DNA from: Pedobacter psychrophilus
Lineage (GTDB): Bacteria; Bacteroidota; Bacteroidia; Sphingobacteriales; Sphingobacteriaceae
Reading direction: 5' to 3'
NCBI RefSeq assembly: GCF_001652725.1
Contig: NZ_LWHJ01000011.1
Span: forward strand, 310,001 to 374,000
DNA length: 64,000 nt
Shown here one piece after another: positions 1 to 9,313 of the stretch. The translations under genes were made by a program, and so were the position numbers. Each line of letters starts with the position of its first letter. Position 1 is the first letter of the stretch. Below the pieces are notes generated by a model that saw only the letters and a program-made list of their open reading frames with translations, searched no databases and was not told the origin of the DNA.

Positions 1-1329
1 CATTTCTGTAAGGCCAAAATTCATGAATCCTCTACCGTTTCCTGGACTTTTAACAGTAACATCATACCAAAGTGTAGCTTCTGATTTCCATATTTTATTT
101 CTTTGATGTACACCGTAAGCATTTAATGAAATAATTATAAATGCAGAACAAATAATGGCATACTTGATTAAACTATTTTTATTGATTTTCTCTTCATACT
201 TAATTAAGAATAATCCAATACAGGTTACCACACTCAAGGCTAATCCTACAAAGGCAAAAAACATTCTATGATCATTTGTTACTTCTGCAAAAGGAGCAAT
301 AGAGGTAGGTAATAAAGAAGCGCCAAACCATATTAAACCAAACGCAATAGGTTTAGTAGTTATGTTTTTAGATGTTTTTATAATTGCGATAACATAAGCT
401 ACCATAAATAATAGCCCAAGAATGATACGCTCGTCAAATAAATTCTTGAATACTGCCCAATCACTATCAGCGCTTAAGTTTAGAGGTAAAAAGAAACTGA
501 TAAAATAATGCAACCATATGTAGGTTTGTGTAAGCAAATAATCAAATAAAGGATTACTGATACCAGGAATGGATTTTACCGCTGAAAGTGTATAAATCTG
601 AGTAGCTACAACTACTATGGTTAGCGGTAATAATTTTACTATGGTATTTATGATATGTTTAAAATTTGCGGCTTTAAACAAATCTTGAATTGATAAATTT
701 TTCTCAAATAATAAGATGTAAAAAAACATGACGATTACCAATACCAAAACAGTTTCTTTGGCAAAAACCCCGATAAATGCAGGGATGATATATAAATAAT
801 ATTTTCTTTTTTGAGGGTAAGCGATGTAAATCAGAAAAGAAGCTACGATGCATAACGTTGATAATACATCCGATCTAGAGATGACATAATTAATGGTTTC
901 GGCATTTGCGGTGTGCAATAAAAACCATGCTGTCCCGAAAATCGCGATATAGGAAGTCCATTGATGAGAAATAGATTTTTGCAGCAAAATCTTATACATA
1001 AAAAACATGATTACGCCCAAAACTATAAACCAAATGAAAGTGGAAAGATGAAAGTAAAATGGATCTAGACTATTTCCTAATTTATAATCAATAGCTAAAG
1101 TTGTGGTAACCAAAGGTCTTAATCCCCAATGGTCTGGATCAACACTAAACATTTTTGGATCATGAAAAAATGCAGGGATGTTGCTGATGTTTCTAATGAA
1201 TAAATTTTCTTCAATCGTATGCCAATCATCAAAGTGAAAACCATTTTGAAAATGATTTGAATAAGCAACAATTAAAACAATTAAAGTAAGTAAAGAAAGG
1301 ATAATTATATTTCTATCGATTTTATTCAT
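1..1329 (-). CDS. TMTC-like multi-spanning membrane protein, C-terminus cut by window edge
   Basis: The reading frame is open from the ATG at 1329 to the window edge (443 codons) with no stop, so this is a partial gene. The N-terminus has one membrane segment followed by a loop containing FHFDDWHTIEEN, which resembles the conserved first-loop DD motif of TMTC/GT-C type glycosyltransferases. About ten further hydrophobic segments follow. The last visible residues (GRGFMNFGLTEM) look like the start of TPR repeats, as in TMTC-type proteins. It lies 14 bases downstream of a DUF2304 gene and a GT2 gene on the same strand, a context that suggests transfer of lipid-linked sugars to surface molecules. 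The sugar and acceptor cannot be read from the sequence. The fold class is inferred. Confidence 0.7.
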   Translation of the reverse strand, partial: MNKIDRNIIILSLLTLIVLIVAYSNHFQNGFHFDDWHTIEENLFIRNISNIPAFFHDPKMFSVDPDHWGLRPLVTTTLAIDYKLGNSLDPFYFHLSTFIWFIVLGVIMFFMYKILLQKSISHQWTSYIAIFGTAWFLLHTANAETINYVISRSDVLSTLCIVASFLIYIAYPQKRKYYLYIIPAFIGVFAKETVLVLVIVMFFYILLFEKNLSIQDLFKAANFKHIINTIVKLLPLTIVVVATQIYTLSAVKSIPGISNPLFDYLLTQTYIWLHYFISFFLPLNLSADSDWAVFKNLFDERIILGLLFMVAYVIAIIKTSKNITTKPIAFGLIWFGASLLPTSIAPFAEVTNDHRMFFAFVGLALSVVTCIGLFLIKYEEKINKNSLIKYAIICSAFIIISLNAYGVHQRNKIWKSEATLWYDVTVKSPGNGRGFMNFGLTEM

Positions 1330-1343
1330 GAGGGCATAAAATA

Positions 1344-1685
1344 TTAAATGTCGTTTTCAAGTTTTTGCTTTAGCTGAGCGATTTGCTGAGCCATACTTTT
1401 ATTTTGCTTTTGAAGTTTTGATGCAACCACACTAAGGTGTAATAGGTAAATAATTACCACAAACATACAGGCGGTAAAAATCAGGTTTGGAGGTTCTACA
1501 ACACCAAATAATTTTGAAACTATAGCTAATCCATCTCTCCAGAAAGAAAATATAACAAGAACCAAAGTACTGATGCACCATACAATGGAATATTCTTCTC
1601 TTAGTTTTCCTTTTATAATTAACCTGGAAATGTATAGCAATAATGCGATGGTTACAAAAATTGTAATTATTTGAATTCTATTCAT
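1344..1685 (-). CDS. DUF2304 family small membrane protein
   Basis: A 113-residue protein with three hydrophobic segments (about 4-24, 33-48 and 68-88) and a short C-terminal coiled coil (about 90-110, QKQNKSMAQQIAQLKQKL). Length and topology match DUF2304 proteins, which are typically encoded next to polyprenyl-phosphate glycosyltransferases. It starts 3 bases after the GT2 stop and is probably translated from the same message. Its likely role is as a membrane accessory subunit of that glycosyltransferase; this is inferred from context. Confidence 0.8.
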   Translation of the reverse strand: MNRIQIITIFVTIALLLYISRLIIKGKLREEYSIVWCISTLVLVIFSFWRDGLAIVSKLFGVVEPPNLIFTACMFVVIIYLLHLSVVASKLQKQNKSMAQQIAQLKQKLENDI

Positions 1686-1688
1686 GAT

Positions 1689-2399
1689 TTAGATTTTTCT
1701 GATGGAAGTAAAAAACATGGCTATAGTTACCTTGATACAATAATATAGAGAATTTAGACTGTTTATCGATGATTTCCCGCCTTGTCTTTGCTCCATAAGA
1801 ATTGGAACCTCTTTTATTTTTAACCCAGCTTTTGAAAATAAGATGAGAGATTCTGGTTCTGGATAATCATCTGGATAATGCTGAATACTAATTTTCATCG
1901 CTTCCCTATCAAATAGCCTAAATCCAGAGGTGCTATCGTATATTTTTTGTCCAGTTATAATCCTATTTATCCAATGAAAATAACTAATACCTAATCTTCT
2001 GGTAAAAGAAGATTGAAATCCTTTTTTTTCTATAAATCTAGATCCAATAATAATATTTGCATGGGTTTCAGCTTTATAAGAGATAATCTTAGGTATCTCA
2101 GAGGCAGGATGTTGTCCGTCCCCATCAAGTTGAATAGCAAAATCAAAATTATTTTCATAGGCGTAAATTAACCCCGATTGTACCGCACCACCAATCCCTA
2201 AATTAATGGGTAAGTCTAACATTTTTACATTTTGAGATTTAACAACCTCTTTTGTTTTATCTGTAGAACAATCATTTACCACCAAAATATCCAAAAAATA
2301 AAATTCAGGAATTTTTAAGTTTCTAAGGTCTTTTAAAACATTAGTTATGGAAGCTTCTTCATTATAACATGGAATTACGACTAAAACCTTTTTATTCAT
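1689..2399 (-). CDS. Family 2 glycosyltransferase (dolichyl-phosphate mannose synthase-like)
   Basis: A 236-residue GT-A enzyme. The N-terminal nucleotide-sugar motif PCYNEE is at 10-15, VVNDCSTD at about 40-47, and the metal-binding DGD at 92-94 within QLDGDGQHP. GSRF and the STSGFRLFD region follow. There is no clear C-terminal membrane pair, so it belongs to the short DPMS/PgaC-like class that transfers sugar from a nucleotide donor to polyprenyl phosphate. It is the first gene of the operon with DUF2304 and the TMTC-like protein. Together they would make and use a lipid-linked sugar donor at the inner membrane. The donor sugar is unknown. Confidence 0.88.
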   Translation of the reverse strand: MNKKVLVVIPCYNEEASITNVLKDLRNLKIPEFYFLDILVVNDCSTDKTKEVVKSQNVKMLDLPINLGIGGAVQSGLIYAYENNFDFAIQLDGDGQHPASEIPKIISYKAETHANIIIGSRFIEKKGFQSSFTRRLGISYFHWINRIITGQKIYDSTSGFRLFDREAMKISIQHYPDDYPEPESLILFSKAGLKIKEVPILMEQRQGGKSSINSLNSLYYCIKVTIAMFFTSIRKI

Positions 2400-2579
2400 A
2401 ATTGGAAGTGCGAATTAATTATAAATCTCATTTTTATCACACCTTAAAAATATTCATTATTTAGAAATTTAATTAATTGTTCAAATCTAATCAATGATAA
2501 TAAATTTTGATTTAAATATTTCTTTAGAATCAATTTTACGTTTAATATTTTAAATGGATACTTCTATTTGGATTTTCTA

Positions 2580-3803
2580 TTATTTGGATAATGGTGGCAA
2601 ATAATCCATCGGTACACTATCTGCAATTTTCTCCCAAGCCCAGGTTCCTTCAAAAAGTAAAGATTTGGGATTAAAAATTGCGCCATTAGCGTAAAAATAA
2701 ACTGGTCTAATCAATAAATTTAAAAGCGACAATTGATGGTCTTTAAATTTTTCTAATCGAGGAATACCAGCTTTAAAACTATTTCCCATTGCAATATCTG
2801 GTTTTTCATTTTGATATTCTACGGTTAAAATATTTTGAAAATTTATGTATTTGACATTTTTGTTTTGTTGATGAACCAGTGTATCTGCTAAAATCTCTTC
2901 TCCTTTAAAAATGATGATTTGCCTGGAAACTCTACCTTTTCCAATCCAAAAATTTAAAGAATCTTGATATTCTTTTTTGTTTGGATAGTAATCTATTTCA
3001 TGTTTAAACTGTTTAATTTTTTCTTTAATGAGACTATCGGGCAAACGGTTTTTATTTTCCTGTTTAACTAACTCATAAATATTAAAACCCTCTTTTTGCG
3101 AATTATTTAAATACAAAGATTTAAAAAAATGTTGGGGAGAACCGTTGTATGATGCTAATCTTGCTTCTGCCCATTTTAATTTTTTGCTATCACTTCCTTC
3201 TAAATCTTTGTAATATGGGTAACCTTCATAGTAAACTATGTTTGTTTTATAATCTAGCTGAAAGTTTTTTATCAGATATTTTATTTCATAGCCAAGTGCT
3301 TTGTTTTCTATAATTAAAAGCTCGCTACAATCAACATTTAGCACACGTTCTTCTTTGTTATATTCTACATTTAAAACACTAGGATTTAATAATTTGCATT
3401 TTGCAGAGTTTGGTGTAGTTCCTAAAAAGAAATCTTTAAAAATATTAATATAGTTTTCACGATTTGGGTCAGGACGTACAACAACCTCATTTAAGGCAAT
3501 GGTACTTTCTTCGAGGGAAACAGCAATTGATAAATTTTTATCAACTACAGTTAAGTTTTTAGTAAAAGGTTTATAACCAACAGCTTTAATCAATATATCA
3601 AAATTGCCAACAGGTAAATTTAGGTTAAAATACCCTTCAGCATTTGTAGAAGTGGCAATTTTATAACCACTTATAAATACACCTGTACCCGGTAAAACTT
3701 CCCCCTTTTTATCAGTTACTTTTCCAGATAGTGAATACTTTTGTTGCGCAATAGATATAAATGGCAAAAAAGAAATGAGTAGAAAGGAAAAATATAATTT
3801 CAT
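2580..3803 (-). CDS. Carboxypeptidase-regulatory-like domain protein, secreted
   Basis: A 407-residue protein with a signal peptide (about 1-19, ending SIAQ). An N-terminal CarboxypepD_reg-like beta-sandwich spans about 23-110 (YSLSGKVTDKKGE... LNEVVV), the domain that also begins TonB-dependent receptors. There is no plug or barrel after it. Residues 115-400 form an uncharacterised Bacteroidota domain with a conserved FFLGTTPNSAKC region and an ALGYEIKYL segment. It probably acts in the periplasm or at the outer membrane surface. It stands alone, with 180 bases to the GT2 operon and 44 to the next gene. A second, unrelated-length protein with the same N-terminal domain lies at 38352-39236. 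No function is assigned. Confidence 0.75.
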   Translation of the reverse strand: MKLYFSFLLISFLPFISIAQQKYSLSGKVTDKKGEVLPGTGVFISGYKIATSTNAEGYFNLNLPVGNFDILIKAVGYKPFTKNLTVVDKNLSIAVSLEESTIALNEVVVRPDPNRENYINIFKDFFLGTTPNSAKCKLLNPSVLNVEYNKEERVLNVDCSELLIIENKALGYEIKYLIKNFQLDYKTNIVYYEGYPYYKDLEGSDSKKLKWAEARLASYNGSPQHFFKSLYLNNSQKEGFNIYELVKQENKNRLPDSLIKEKIKQFKHEIDYYPNKKEYQDSLNFWIGKGRVSRQIIIFKGEEILADTLVHQQNKNVKYINFQNILTVEYQNEKPDIAMGNSFKAGIPRLEKFKDHQLSLLNLLIRPVYFYANGAIFNPKSLLFEGTWAWEKIADSVPMDYLPPLSK

Positions 3804-3847
3804 CTTCTCAAATCAACTAATTTTTTTCTTAATAATAGAAGTTCGAA

Positions 3848-4300
3848 TTATTTATTCAGATCTTTTTCCATACAAACGCTGTTTAAAATTCCAACATATT
3901 GCCCATAATTGGGAATCAATTTATAACCATTTTTTTGATAAAGTTTAATTGCCGATTCCTGCTTTTTTCCCGTTTCTAAAACACATTTAGTAAATCCTAG
4001 TTCAGTCGTCCAGTTTTCTAGCTCTTTTAAAATTATAGACGCAACACCCTTTCCTCTATAATCTTCAACAACAAACATCCTTTTAACCTCATAAACTCCT
4101 TTGATATATTCTTTTATCGCTCCGCATCCAATTGGAGTATCTGCATCGTAACAAATAACAACATGTTTAATAAAATCTATTTTATTAAACTGAGCATAAA
4201 AAGAGTGCTCATCACCATCTATTTGATGCAAATATTTGTCTAATAGAATAACCAAACTTTTAAAGTCTTGATGATTTGCGTCTGTTTTTATACAATTCAT
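3848..4300 (-). CDS. GNAT family N-acetyltransferase
   Basis: A 150-residue single-domain GNAT. The acetyl-CoA pyrophosphate loop is visible as VVEDYRGKGVAS (R/Q-x-x-G-x-G/A motif, about residues 77-88), followed by the beta-5/alpha-4 segment CVLETGKKQESAIKLYQKNGY. Length is normal for the family. The substrate is unknown. It lies between the carboxypeptidase-regulatory-like gene and the Hint-domain gene, with 12 bases to the latter on the same strand, so it may be the last gene of the amine oxidase operon, but nothing ties it functionally. Confidence 0.85.
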   Translation of the reverse strand: MNCIKTDANHQDFKSLVILLDKYLHQIDGDEHSFYAQFNKIDFIKHVVICYDADTPIGCGAIKEYIKGVYEVKRMFVVEDYRGKGVASIILKELENWTTELGFTKCVLETGKKQESAIKLYQKNGYKLIPNYGQYVGILNSVCMEKDLNK

Positions 4301-4312
4301 TTTAACCTACAA

Positions 4313-5290
4313 TTATTTTTGTTTTACCATCACACCATTAATCATTAATGTTGTACCAGATTTCGCCTCTATATTATAAACTTTTTGGCTGCCTTCAGTA
4401 AATTGGTTTTGTAAGAGCACTTTAAATTCCTCCATCTTCCCGCTCTTTTCATTTAGGCAATAAACTTTTTCACCAACTTTAATTTCACCTATTTTTTTAT
4501 TACCATCGTTTGTTAACATAGGATGATTTGGTGTAGCTTTTACAGTTTTGGTGGTTAATAAAATTTGATCGTCTTTAATGTTTTCATGAACTAAAACTAA
4601 CTGAGTAACCGCATAGTTCTTGGCATCGTGTACCATCAATTTTTCTACCTTAACAATATTTTTTTGATGAGTTTTTGTATCAATGCTAATTACTTCATCT
4701 CCAGATTTTATTTCTTTAAGCATTTTTGTTCCGCCATTTTTCATGCTTACTAATTGTTCGCCAGGAAAACAAATATCATTGCCATAAGTAGCATGTTCAT
4801 CTAGAGTTTTACCACCATTAATATTTTTATATTGCTGATAAGCCAATTCTCTCGAAAGCACATAAGAAAGTTTTAAGACAAAGTTAGATTCTATTTTATC
4901 TATCGCATGTATATCTTCAAAATATTGGTTCCAAACCTTTCCATCGGCAGTGAAGTTGGGTACTAATGCTTTATATACCTTTGCTTTTTCATTGGTATAA
5001 AAAACCATTAAACCTAGTTCTTGCATCCCATCTTTTGCTACCAGTTTATATAAATCTATGCGTTTTTTTAAACCATCATCGCCAGTGATAAAAACAGGCT
5101 TCTTTGCTTCGTATCTGTCTAATATATAAGCGTTTTCAAATTTAACATAGGTATCATTGTCTAAATTCTCAATAATAAAATTTTTAGCCTTTTGATATTC
5201 ATCTAATGTAATTGGCCTCGGATTAATGCTTTGAGCAACAGCAGAAATTGTTATAAAAGTAATCAGCAAAAAAGTAAAAATAGGTTTCAT
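4313..5290 (-). CDS. Secreted protein with C-terminal Hint (hedgehog/intein) domain
   Basis: The start was set at the ATG at 5290, where a signal peptide begins (KPIFTFLLITFITISAVAQ), rather than an upstream codon that overlaps the aminotransferase; this gives 325 residues. Residues 20-170 are an unrecognised domain. From 174 the sequence has hallmarks of a Hint domain: a Cys nucleophile in CFPGEQL (C174), the G-D-E-V-I-S loop, the block B-like TPNHPM (H256), and a final beta-strand pair VYNIEAKSG...MINGVMVK. The protein ends directly after this pair, without the usual His-Asn and downstream extein, so any cleavage would resemble hedgehog-type or hydrolytic release of the N-terminal part. It follows two Tat-exported enzymes on the same strand (17-base gap). 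Confidence 0.72.
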   Translation of the reverse strand: MKPIFTFLLITFITISAVAQSINPRPITLDEYQKAKNFIIENLDNDTYVKFENAYILDRYEAKKPVFITGDDGLKKRIDLYKLVAKDGMQELGLMVFYTNEKAKVYKALVPNFTADGKVWNQYFEDIHAIDKIESNFVLKLSYVLSRELAYQQYKNINGGKTLDEHATYGNDICFPGEQLVSMKNGGTKMLKEIKSGDEVISIDTKTHQKNIVKVEKLMVHDAKNYAVTQLVLVHENIKDDQILLTTKTVKATPNHPMLTNDGNKKIGEIKVGEKVYCLNEKSGKMEEFKVLLQNQFTEGSQKVYNIEAKSGTTLMINGVMVKQK

Positions 5291-5306
5291 ATATAAAGTA
5301 TATAAT

Positions 5307-6482
5307 TTAAGAAATTTGTTTAAAAGCATCAGCGAAAGCTTGCATTTCAGGCAGCGTTCCTATGCTTACCCGGCAAAAATGTTGGTTTTTAAATTCCCAG
5401 TTTCTCACACTAACCCCACGCTTCATCATTTCGCCGACAAACTTTTTACCTTCCATTTTTATTGGAAACATTACAAAATTTGCAGCTGATGGAATATAAT
5501 TATAACCCTCGTTTTTTAATGTTTTGTATAAAAATTCTTTTGAAGCAAAAGTCTTTTGTTTAGCATCATCTAAAAATTCTCTGTCTTGATAAGAAGCAAT
5601 TGCCGCCATTAAGGAAGTTGCCGAAACAGACATTGCTCCATTTGTATATCTTCCCAATGTTTCGATCATTTCTGGTTGTGCAATAGCATATCCAACTCTT
5701 AAGCCCGCAAAGCCATATAATTTAGAGAAAGTACGAGCAACAATAACATTTTGTCCCTTTTTTATAGCAGATATTAATGTTACCGATTGTGGATCTTCTA
5801 GATAATCAATATATGCCTCATCAATAAATACAGGCACTTTGGTAGATACACGTTCTACAAAATCTTTTAATTTTTGGGTATCAACTACTGTAGCGGTTGG
5901 GTTATTTGGATTGCAAATGTAAACTAGCTTAGTTTGGTCATTTACCTTTTTCTCCATGGCATCCAAATCTAGTTTAAACTCGGCAGTCAAAGGCACTTGT
6001 ATAATTTCTGCACCATAGTCCTCGGCGGTAGAAGGCAAATCGGCATAACTAGGGTCTCCTGTAATTATGTTTCCGCCTTCTTTGGTAAAATGCATTGCGG
6101 CAGCTCTAAGTATGGGACTACTTCCTGCATCAACCATAATTTGTTCTGGTTTTACACCTTCAAAAATTGCTATTTTGTTAAAAAGCTCTTTAAAATTAGA
6201 GAACGGATATTGGTAACTTTTATCCATAGCTTCTACAATTGCTTTTTTAGCTTTCGCTGATGGTCCAAAAGGATTTTCATTTGCGGATAACCGAGCTTTA
6301 ATTTCAGGAGGCAATCCCGCAACTACAGATTGCTCCGACTCAAAGAAAATTTTCTTAGATGCTACTTTTACAGTTTTTGATTTTGCTAAAGCAGAAGTAA
6401 TAGAGCTAGAGAAAAAAGTTATTCCCCCAGCAATAAAAGCACTAGATTTTATCCAGTTACGCCTGTTGATTGAGTTTGCCAT
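5307..6482 (-). CDS. Tat-exported PLP-dependent aminotransferase (histidinol-phosphate aminotransferase-like)
   Basis: A 391-residue fold-type I aminotransferase. The N-terminus has a twin-arginine signal (NRRNWIKSS at 6-14, then a hydrophobic stretch to about 33), so the folded holoenzyme would be exported to the periplasm. The enzyme core includes SANENPFGPS (substrate N-terminal loop), CNPNNPT, and the PLP lysine K254 in TFSKLYGFAGLRVGY, as in HisC-like class I/II enzymes. An export signal is not expected for histidine biosynthesis, so the symbol hisC is not used. It lies 69 bases downstream of a Tat-exported amine oxidase and 16 bases upstream of the Hint gene. A joint role in periplasmic amine or amino acid turnover is an inference. 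Confidence 0.85.
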   Translation of the reverse strand: MANSINRRNWIKSSAFIAGGITFFSSSITSALAKSKTVKVASKKIFFESEQSVVAGLPPEIKARLSANENPFGPSAKAKKAIVEAMDKSYQYPFSNFKELFNKIAIFEGVKPEQIMVDAGSSPILRAAAMHFTKEGGNIITGDPSYADLPSTAEDYGAEIIQVPLTAEFKLDLDAMEKKVNDQTKLVYICNPNNPTATVVDTQKLKDFVERVSTKVPVFIDEAYIDYLEDPQSVTLISAIKKGQNVIVARTFSKLYGFAGLRVGYAIAQPEMIETLGRYTNGAMSVSATSLMAAIASYQDREFLDDAKQKTFASKEFLYKTLKNEGYNYIPSAANFVMFPIKMEGKKFVGEMMKRGVSVRNWEFKNQHFCRVSIGTLPEMQAFADAFKQIS

Positions 6483-6551
6483 ATATTTTAGTTTAGTTTT
6501 TTATCATTGTTTTAAAATTTATTTGAGAATCATTAAATGCCGAATTCATTT

Positions 6552-8138
6552 TCAATCTTCTGCTTTTTTGTAAACTTCATTTCGTTCATTTACTCTATTA
6601 TTTATATCCATTACTACACTTCTTGCAGACTCAAATGCACCTGCCATCCATGCGTTTAAATAGGTCATATGCTCCCCAGCAAAATAAACTTGCTTTTCTG
6701 GTTTTAAAAGTGGTTTGTAAATACTTTCTCTAGTTTCTGAACTGTATAATGCCCAGCCTCCTAAATTATAAGGTGTTTTGTGCCAACTAACAGAAAATGA
6801 GTTTTCAAATTCTTTTGGATATTGAGGATGTATCAATGCTCCTTTTTCTAGTGCTAATTTTTCTCTATCACTATAAGAAAGAGCACCAACTTCTATAGCT
6901 TTATCGTTAAAATTATAGTAACCTAAAAGCACTCCTTTTTTTGAATGATAATCATTAGATGGATAAAAAATTTGTGTCAGTTGATTATTTGTGTGGGTGA
7001 TTCCTCCATAAATTTGTTCGTCTTCCTCCCAAAACCTTCGCTTAAACTGCAAACCAATTTTCCCTGTGTTTATGTAAGATGCATAATCAATTGCCCTACT
7101 TATATTTGAAGAAAAATTATGTTCTAAATTGCTTAAAACTTTAAGCGGTATGGTGCAAATGCAAATGTCTGCTTCTATTTCATGCAGACCTTTACCATCT
7201 TTATAAACCACTTTAACACTGTTTTCAAGATTTTTGATACTGGTTACCTCTGCACTTTTTTTAATTAAATTCCCAACTTTAGCTTCTAATGCCGATGCAA
7301 TTTTATCCATACCACCAACCGCCTGGAACATGGTCATTTGTAATTCGTAAGTATATTCTGCAACATTATAAAAATCGGGATCTGCTAATCCAGAAGATAG
7401 AATATCCGCTAAAGGAAAAGCATTACCAATTGTGCCAGATTGATTACTGGCAGAAGGCGGATTTACATAACCTCTTCTGGCAGATGCTTTATAAAGATTG
7501 TCAATATCTAATCCACCCTCGGCCCTTAAATATTCTAACACTTTTTCTACATCATCTTTGCTTAAATCTAAATCAAGTTTATCCTGACTAATAGACTTAT
7601 AAAGAAGTTCGCTCATGTAGCCTCGCATATCATTATGCACTTCCCTGGTTTTAATTTTTTTATTGGATAAAGGGCCTTTACCCTCAGCAAAATAATAAGA
7701 ACCCTCGTTTACATTATTATAAATTTGCAAAGGCACATTTAATTCCTTGCAATATTGTAAGGTCAGTTGGTGATGATGGGGAATGCGGCTTGGACCTGCA
7801 TTAAAATATTGTCCTTCATCAAATTTTGAAATTTGCTTTGGGCTATCAATTTCTTGGTTATTACTGTCTTTTCTTACGCTCCAGCAACGTCCACCAGTTC
7901 TATCTCTTGCTTCTAAAATAGTACAATCATAACCTAATTTTTGAAGTTCATAAGCAGCAGTCATTCCGCAAAGTCCCGCCCCTAAAATCAATATTTTTTT
8001 TCCTTTTAAGTTTGTTTTAGGCTCAAATGAATAAGCAGGTGCAGCTTTTAGCATGCCTAAAGCCATCAATGCGGGGTAAGTACCACCTAAAAGCATTCCG
8101 CTTTTACTTAAAAAATTTCTTCTACTTAAGTTTTTCAA
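6552..8138 (-). CDS. Tat-exported flavin monoamine oxidase / L-amino acid oxidase family
   Basis: A 528-residue FAD-dependent oxidase. The frame has a stop just upstream, so the start is the TTG at 8138; it gives a twin-arginine signal SRRNFLSKSG (5-14). The dinucleotide-binding motif GAGLCG is at 53-58, followed by LEARDRTGGRCWS (FAD ribose and GG-R motif). The C-terminal FAD clamp is VYFAGEHMTYLNAWMAGA, typical of MAO/LAAO enzymes. It would oxidise a primary amine or amino acid in the periplasm, yielding an imine and hydrogen peroxide. It is the first gene of a same-strand run with the aminotransferase and the Hint protein. The substrate is unknown. Confidence 0.88.
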   Translation of the reverse strand: MKNLSRRNFLSKSGMLLGGTYPALMALGMLKAAPAYSFEPKTNLKGKKILILGAGLCGMTAAYELQKLGYDCTILEARDRTGGRCWSVRKDSNNQEIDSPKQISKFDEGQYFNAGPSRIPHHHQLTLQYCKELNVPLQIYNNVNEGSYYFAEGKGPLSNKKIKTREVHNDMRGYMSELLYKSISQDKLDLDLSKDDVEKVLEYLRAEGGLDIDNLYKASARRGYVNPPSASNQSGTIGNAFPLADILSSGLADPDFYNVAEYTYELQMTMFQAVGGMDKIASALEAKVGNLIKKSAEVTSIKNLENSVKVVYKDGKGLHEIEADICICTIPLKVLSNLEHNFSSNISRAIDYASYINTGKIGLQFKRRFWEEDEQIYGGITHTNNQLTQIFYPSNDYHSKKGVLLGYYNFNDKAIEVGALSYSDREKLALEKGALIHPQYPKEFENSFSVSWHKTPYNLGGWALYSSETRESIYKPLLKPEKQVYFAGEHMTYLNAWMAGAFESARSVVMDINNRVNERNEVYKKAED

Positions 8139-8398
8139 TATTTTTTACATATTTCAACATTAAATGTATGTTTTTTTTATCATTTTAATAAGTAATGAAG
8201 ATAATATTTGATTTTTTCTCTATAAAACTTTAATATTTGATTTATTACGTAAGAATTTCTGTCGATTTTTCATATTATTTAAACTAATTAGAGATTAGGT
8301 TTTAATTTGAAGCTTTGTTATTGATTTTTTGATGAGATTCTGTTTGATCAATAATTGATATTGGCATTTTATGGAATAACAATTGTAATTGTGCACCT

Positions 8399-9313
8399 AT
8401 GAATTCATTGGATATTGAACATCAATTAAATCAGGAAGAAAAAATTGCGATTGTTACAGGAGCAAATTCTGGTTTAGGTTTTGAAACCACAAAAGGTTTA
8501 GCAAAAAACGGTTTTACGGTTATTATGGCTTGTAGAGATTTAGATAAAGCTCATAAGGCATATACTGAAATAAAAAAAGAAGTTTCAGATGCAGATCTGA
8601 AAATTATTCAAATTGATACTTCATCATTAAAATCCGTTAAGGCTTTCGCCGATGAATTTTTAAAGCATTATCAAAAATTAGATTTATTGATTAACAATGC
8701 CGGTATAATGGTTCCACCATATTCATTAACTGAAGATGGCTTTGAAAGTCAGTTTGGGACTAACTATTTAGGGCACTTTTTGTTAACCGGATTATTAATG
8801 CCGGCCTTAGAAAATTCTGAGAAAGCTAGAGTTGTTACGCTTAGTAGCATTGCACATAAAAGAGGAAAGATAGATTTTGAAGATTTACAGTTTAAAAAGC
8901 GTAATTACAAAAAATGGGAAGCTTACGGTCAAAGTAAGTTGGCTTGTTTGATGTTTGCCTACGAATTGGATAGAAGGTTAAAAGCTAAAGGTTCTAAAAT
9001 TATATCAGTTGCATCACACCCTGGAGTTTCTTTAACTAATTTATGGAATCATATGCCATGGGGATTTAGTTTGCTTAGCCCAATATTTGATTTATTTATT
9101 AGCCAAAGTGCAGAAAATGGGGCAAAACCAACGCTAATGGCTTCATTGGATAAAAGCGTTAGTGGAGGTGAATATTTTGGCCCAACTGGATTTAATGAAA
9201 TGAAAGGTGATCCCGGTAAGGTTGATAGTACTCCACTTTCAAAAAATAAGGAAATTGCTAAAAAATTATGGTCAGTTTCTGAAGAATTAACGGGTATAAA
9301 TTATTTGGATTAG
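8399..9313 (+). CDS. Short-chain dehydrogenase/reductase (retinol dehydrogenase-like SDR)
   Basis: A 304-residue SDR. TGANSGLG (20-27) is the classical cofactor motif and ACRDL follows beta-2. NNAGIMVPP marks beta-4, and the catalytic Ser lies in VTLSSIAHKRG with YxxxK at Y176/K180 (AYGQSKLA). The long segment before the Tyr and the C-terminal region resemble the WWOX/retinol dehydrogenase branch of SDRs. It is transcribed alone, divergent from the amine oxidase across 260 AT-rich bases. The substrate is unknown. Confidence 0.88.
   Translation: MNSLDIEHQLNQEEKIAIVTGANSGLGFETTKGLAKNGFTVIMACRDLDKAHKAYTEIKKEVSDADLKIIQIDTSSLKSVKAFADEFLKHYQKLDLLINNAGIMVPPYSLTEDGFESQFGTNYLGHFLLTGLLMPALENSEKARVVTLSSIAHKRGKIDFEDLQFKKRNYKKWEAYGQSKLACLMFAYELDRRLKAKGSKIISVASHPGVSLTNLWNHMPWGFSLLSPIFDLFISQSAENGAKPTLMASLDKSVSGGEYFGPTGFNEMKGDPGKVDSTPLSKNKEIAKKLWSVSEELTGINYLD

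Noticed and set aside
5291-5329. Longer N-terminus of the Hint-domain protein
   Set aside because: It runs into the aminotransferase coding region, while the ATG at 5290 begins a signal peptide.
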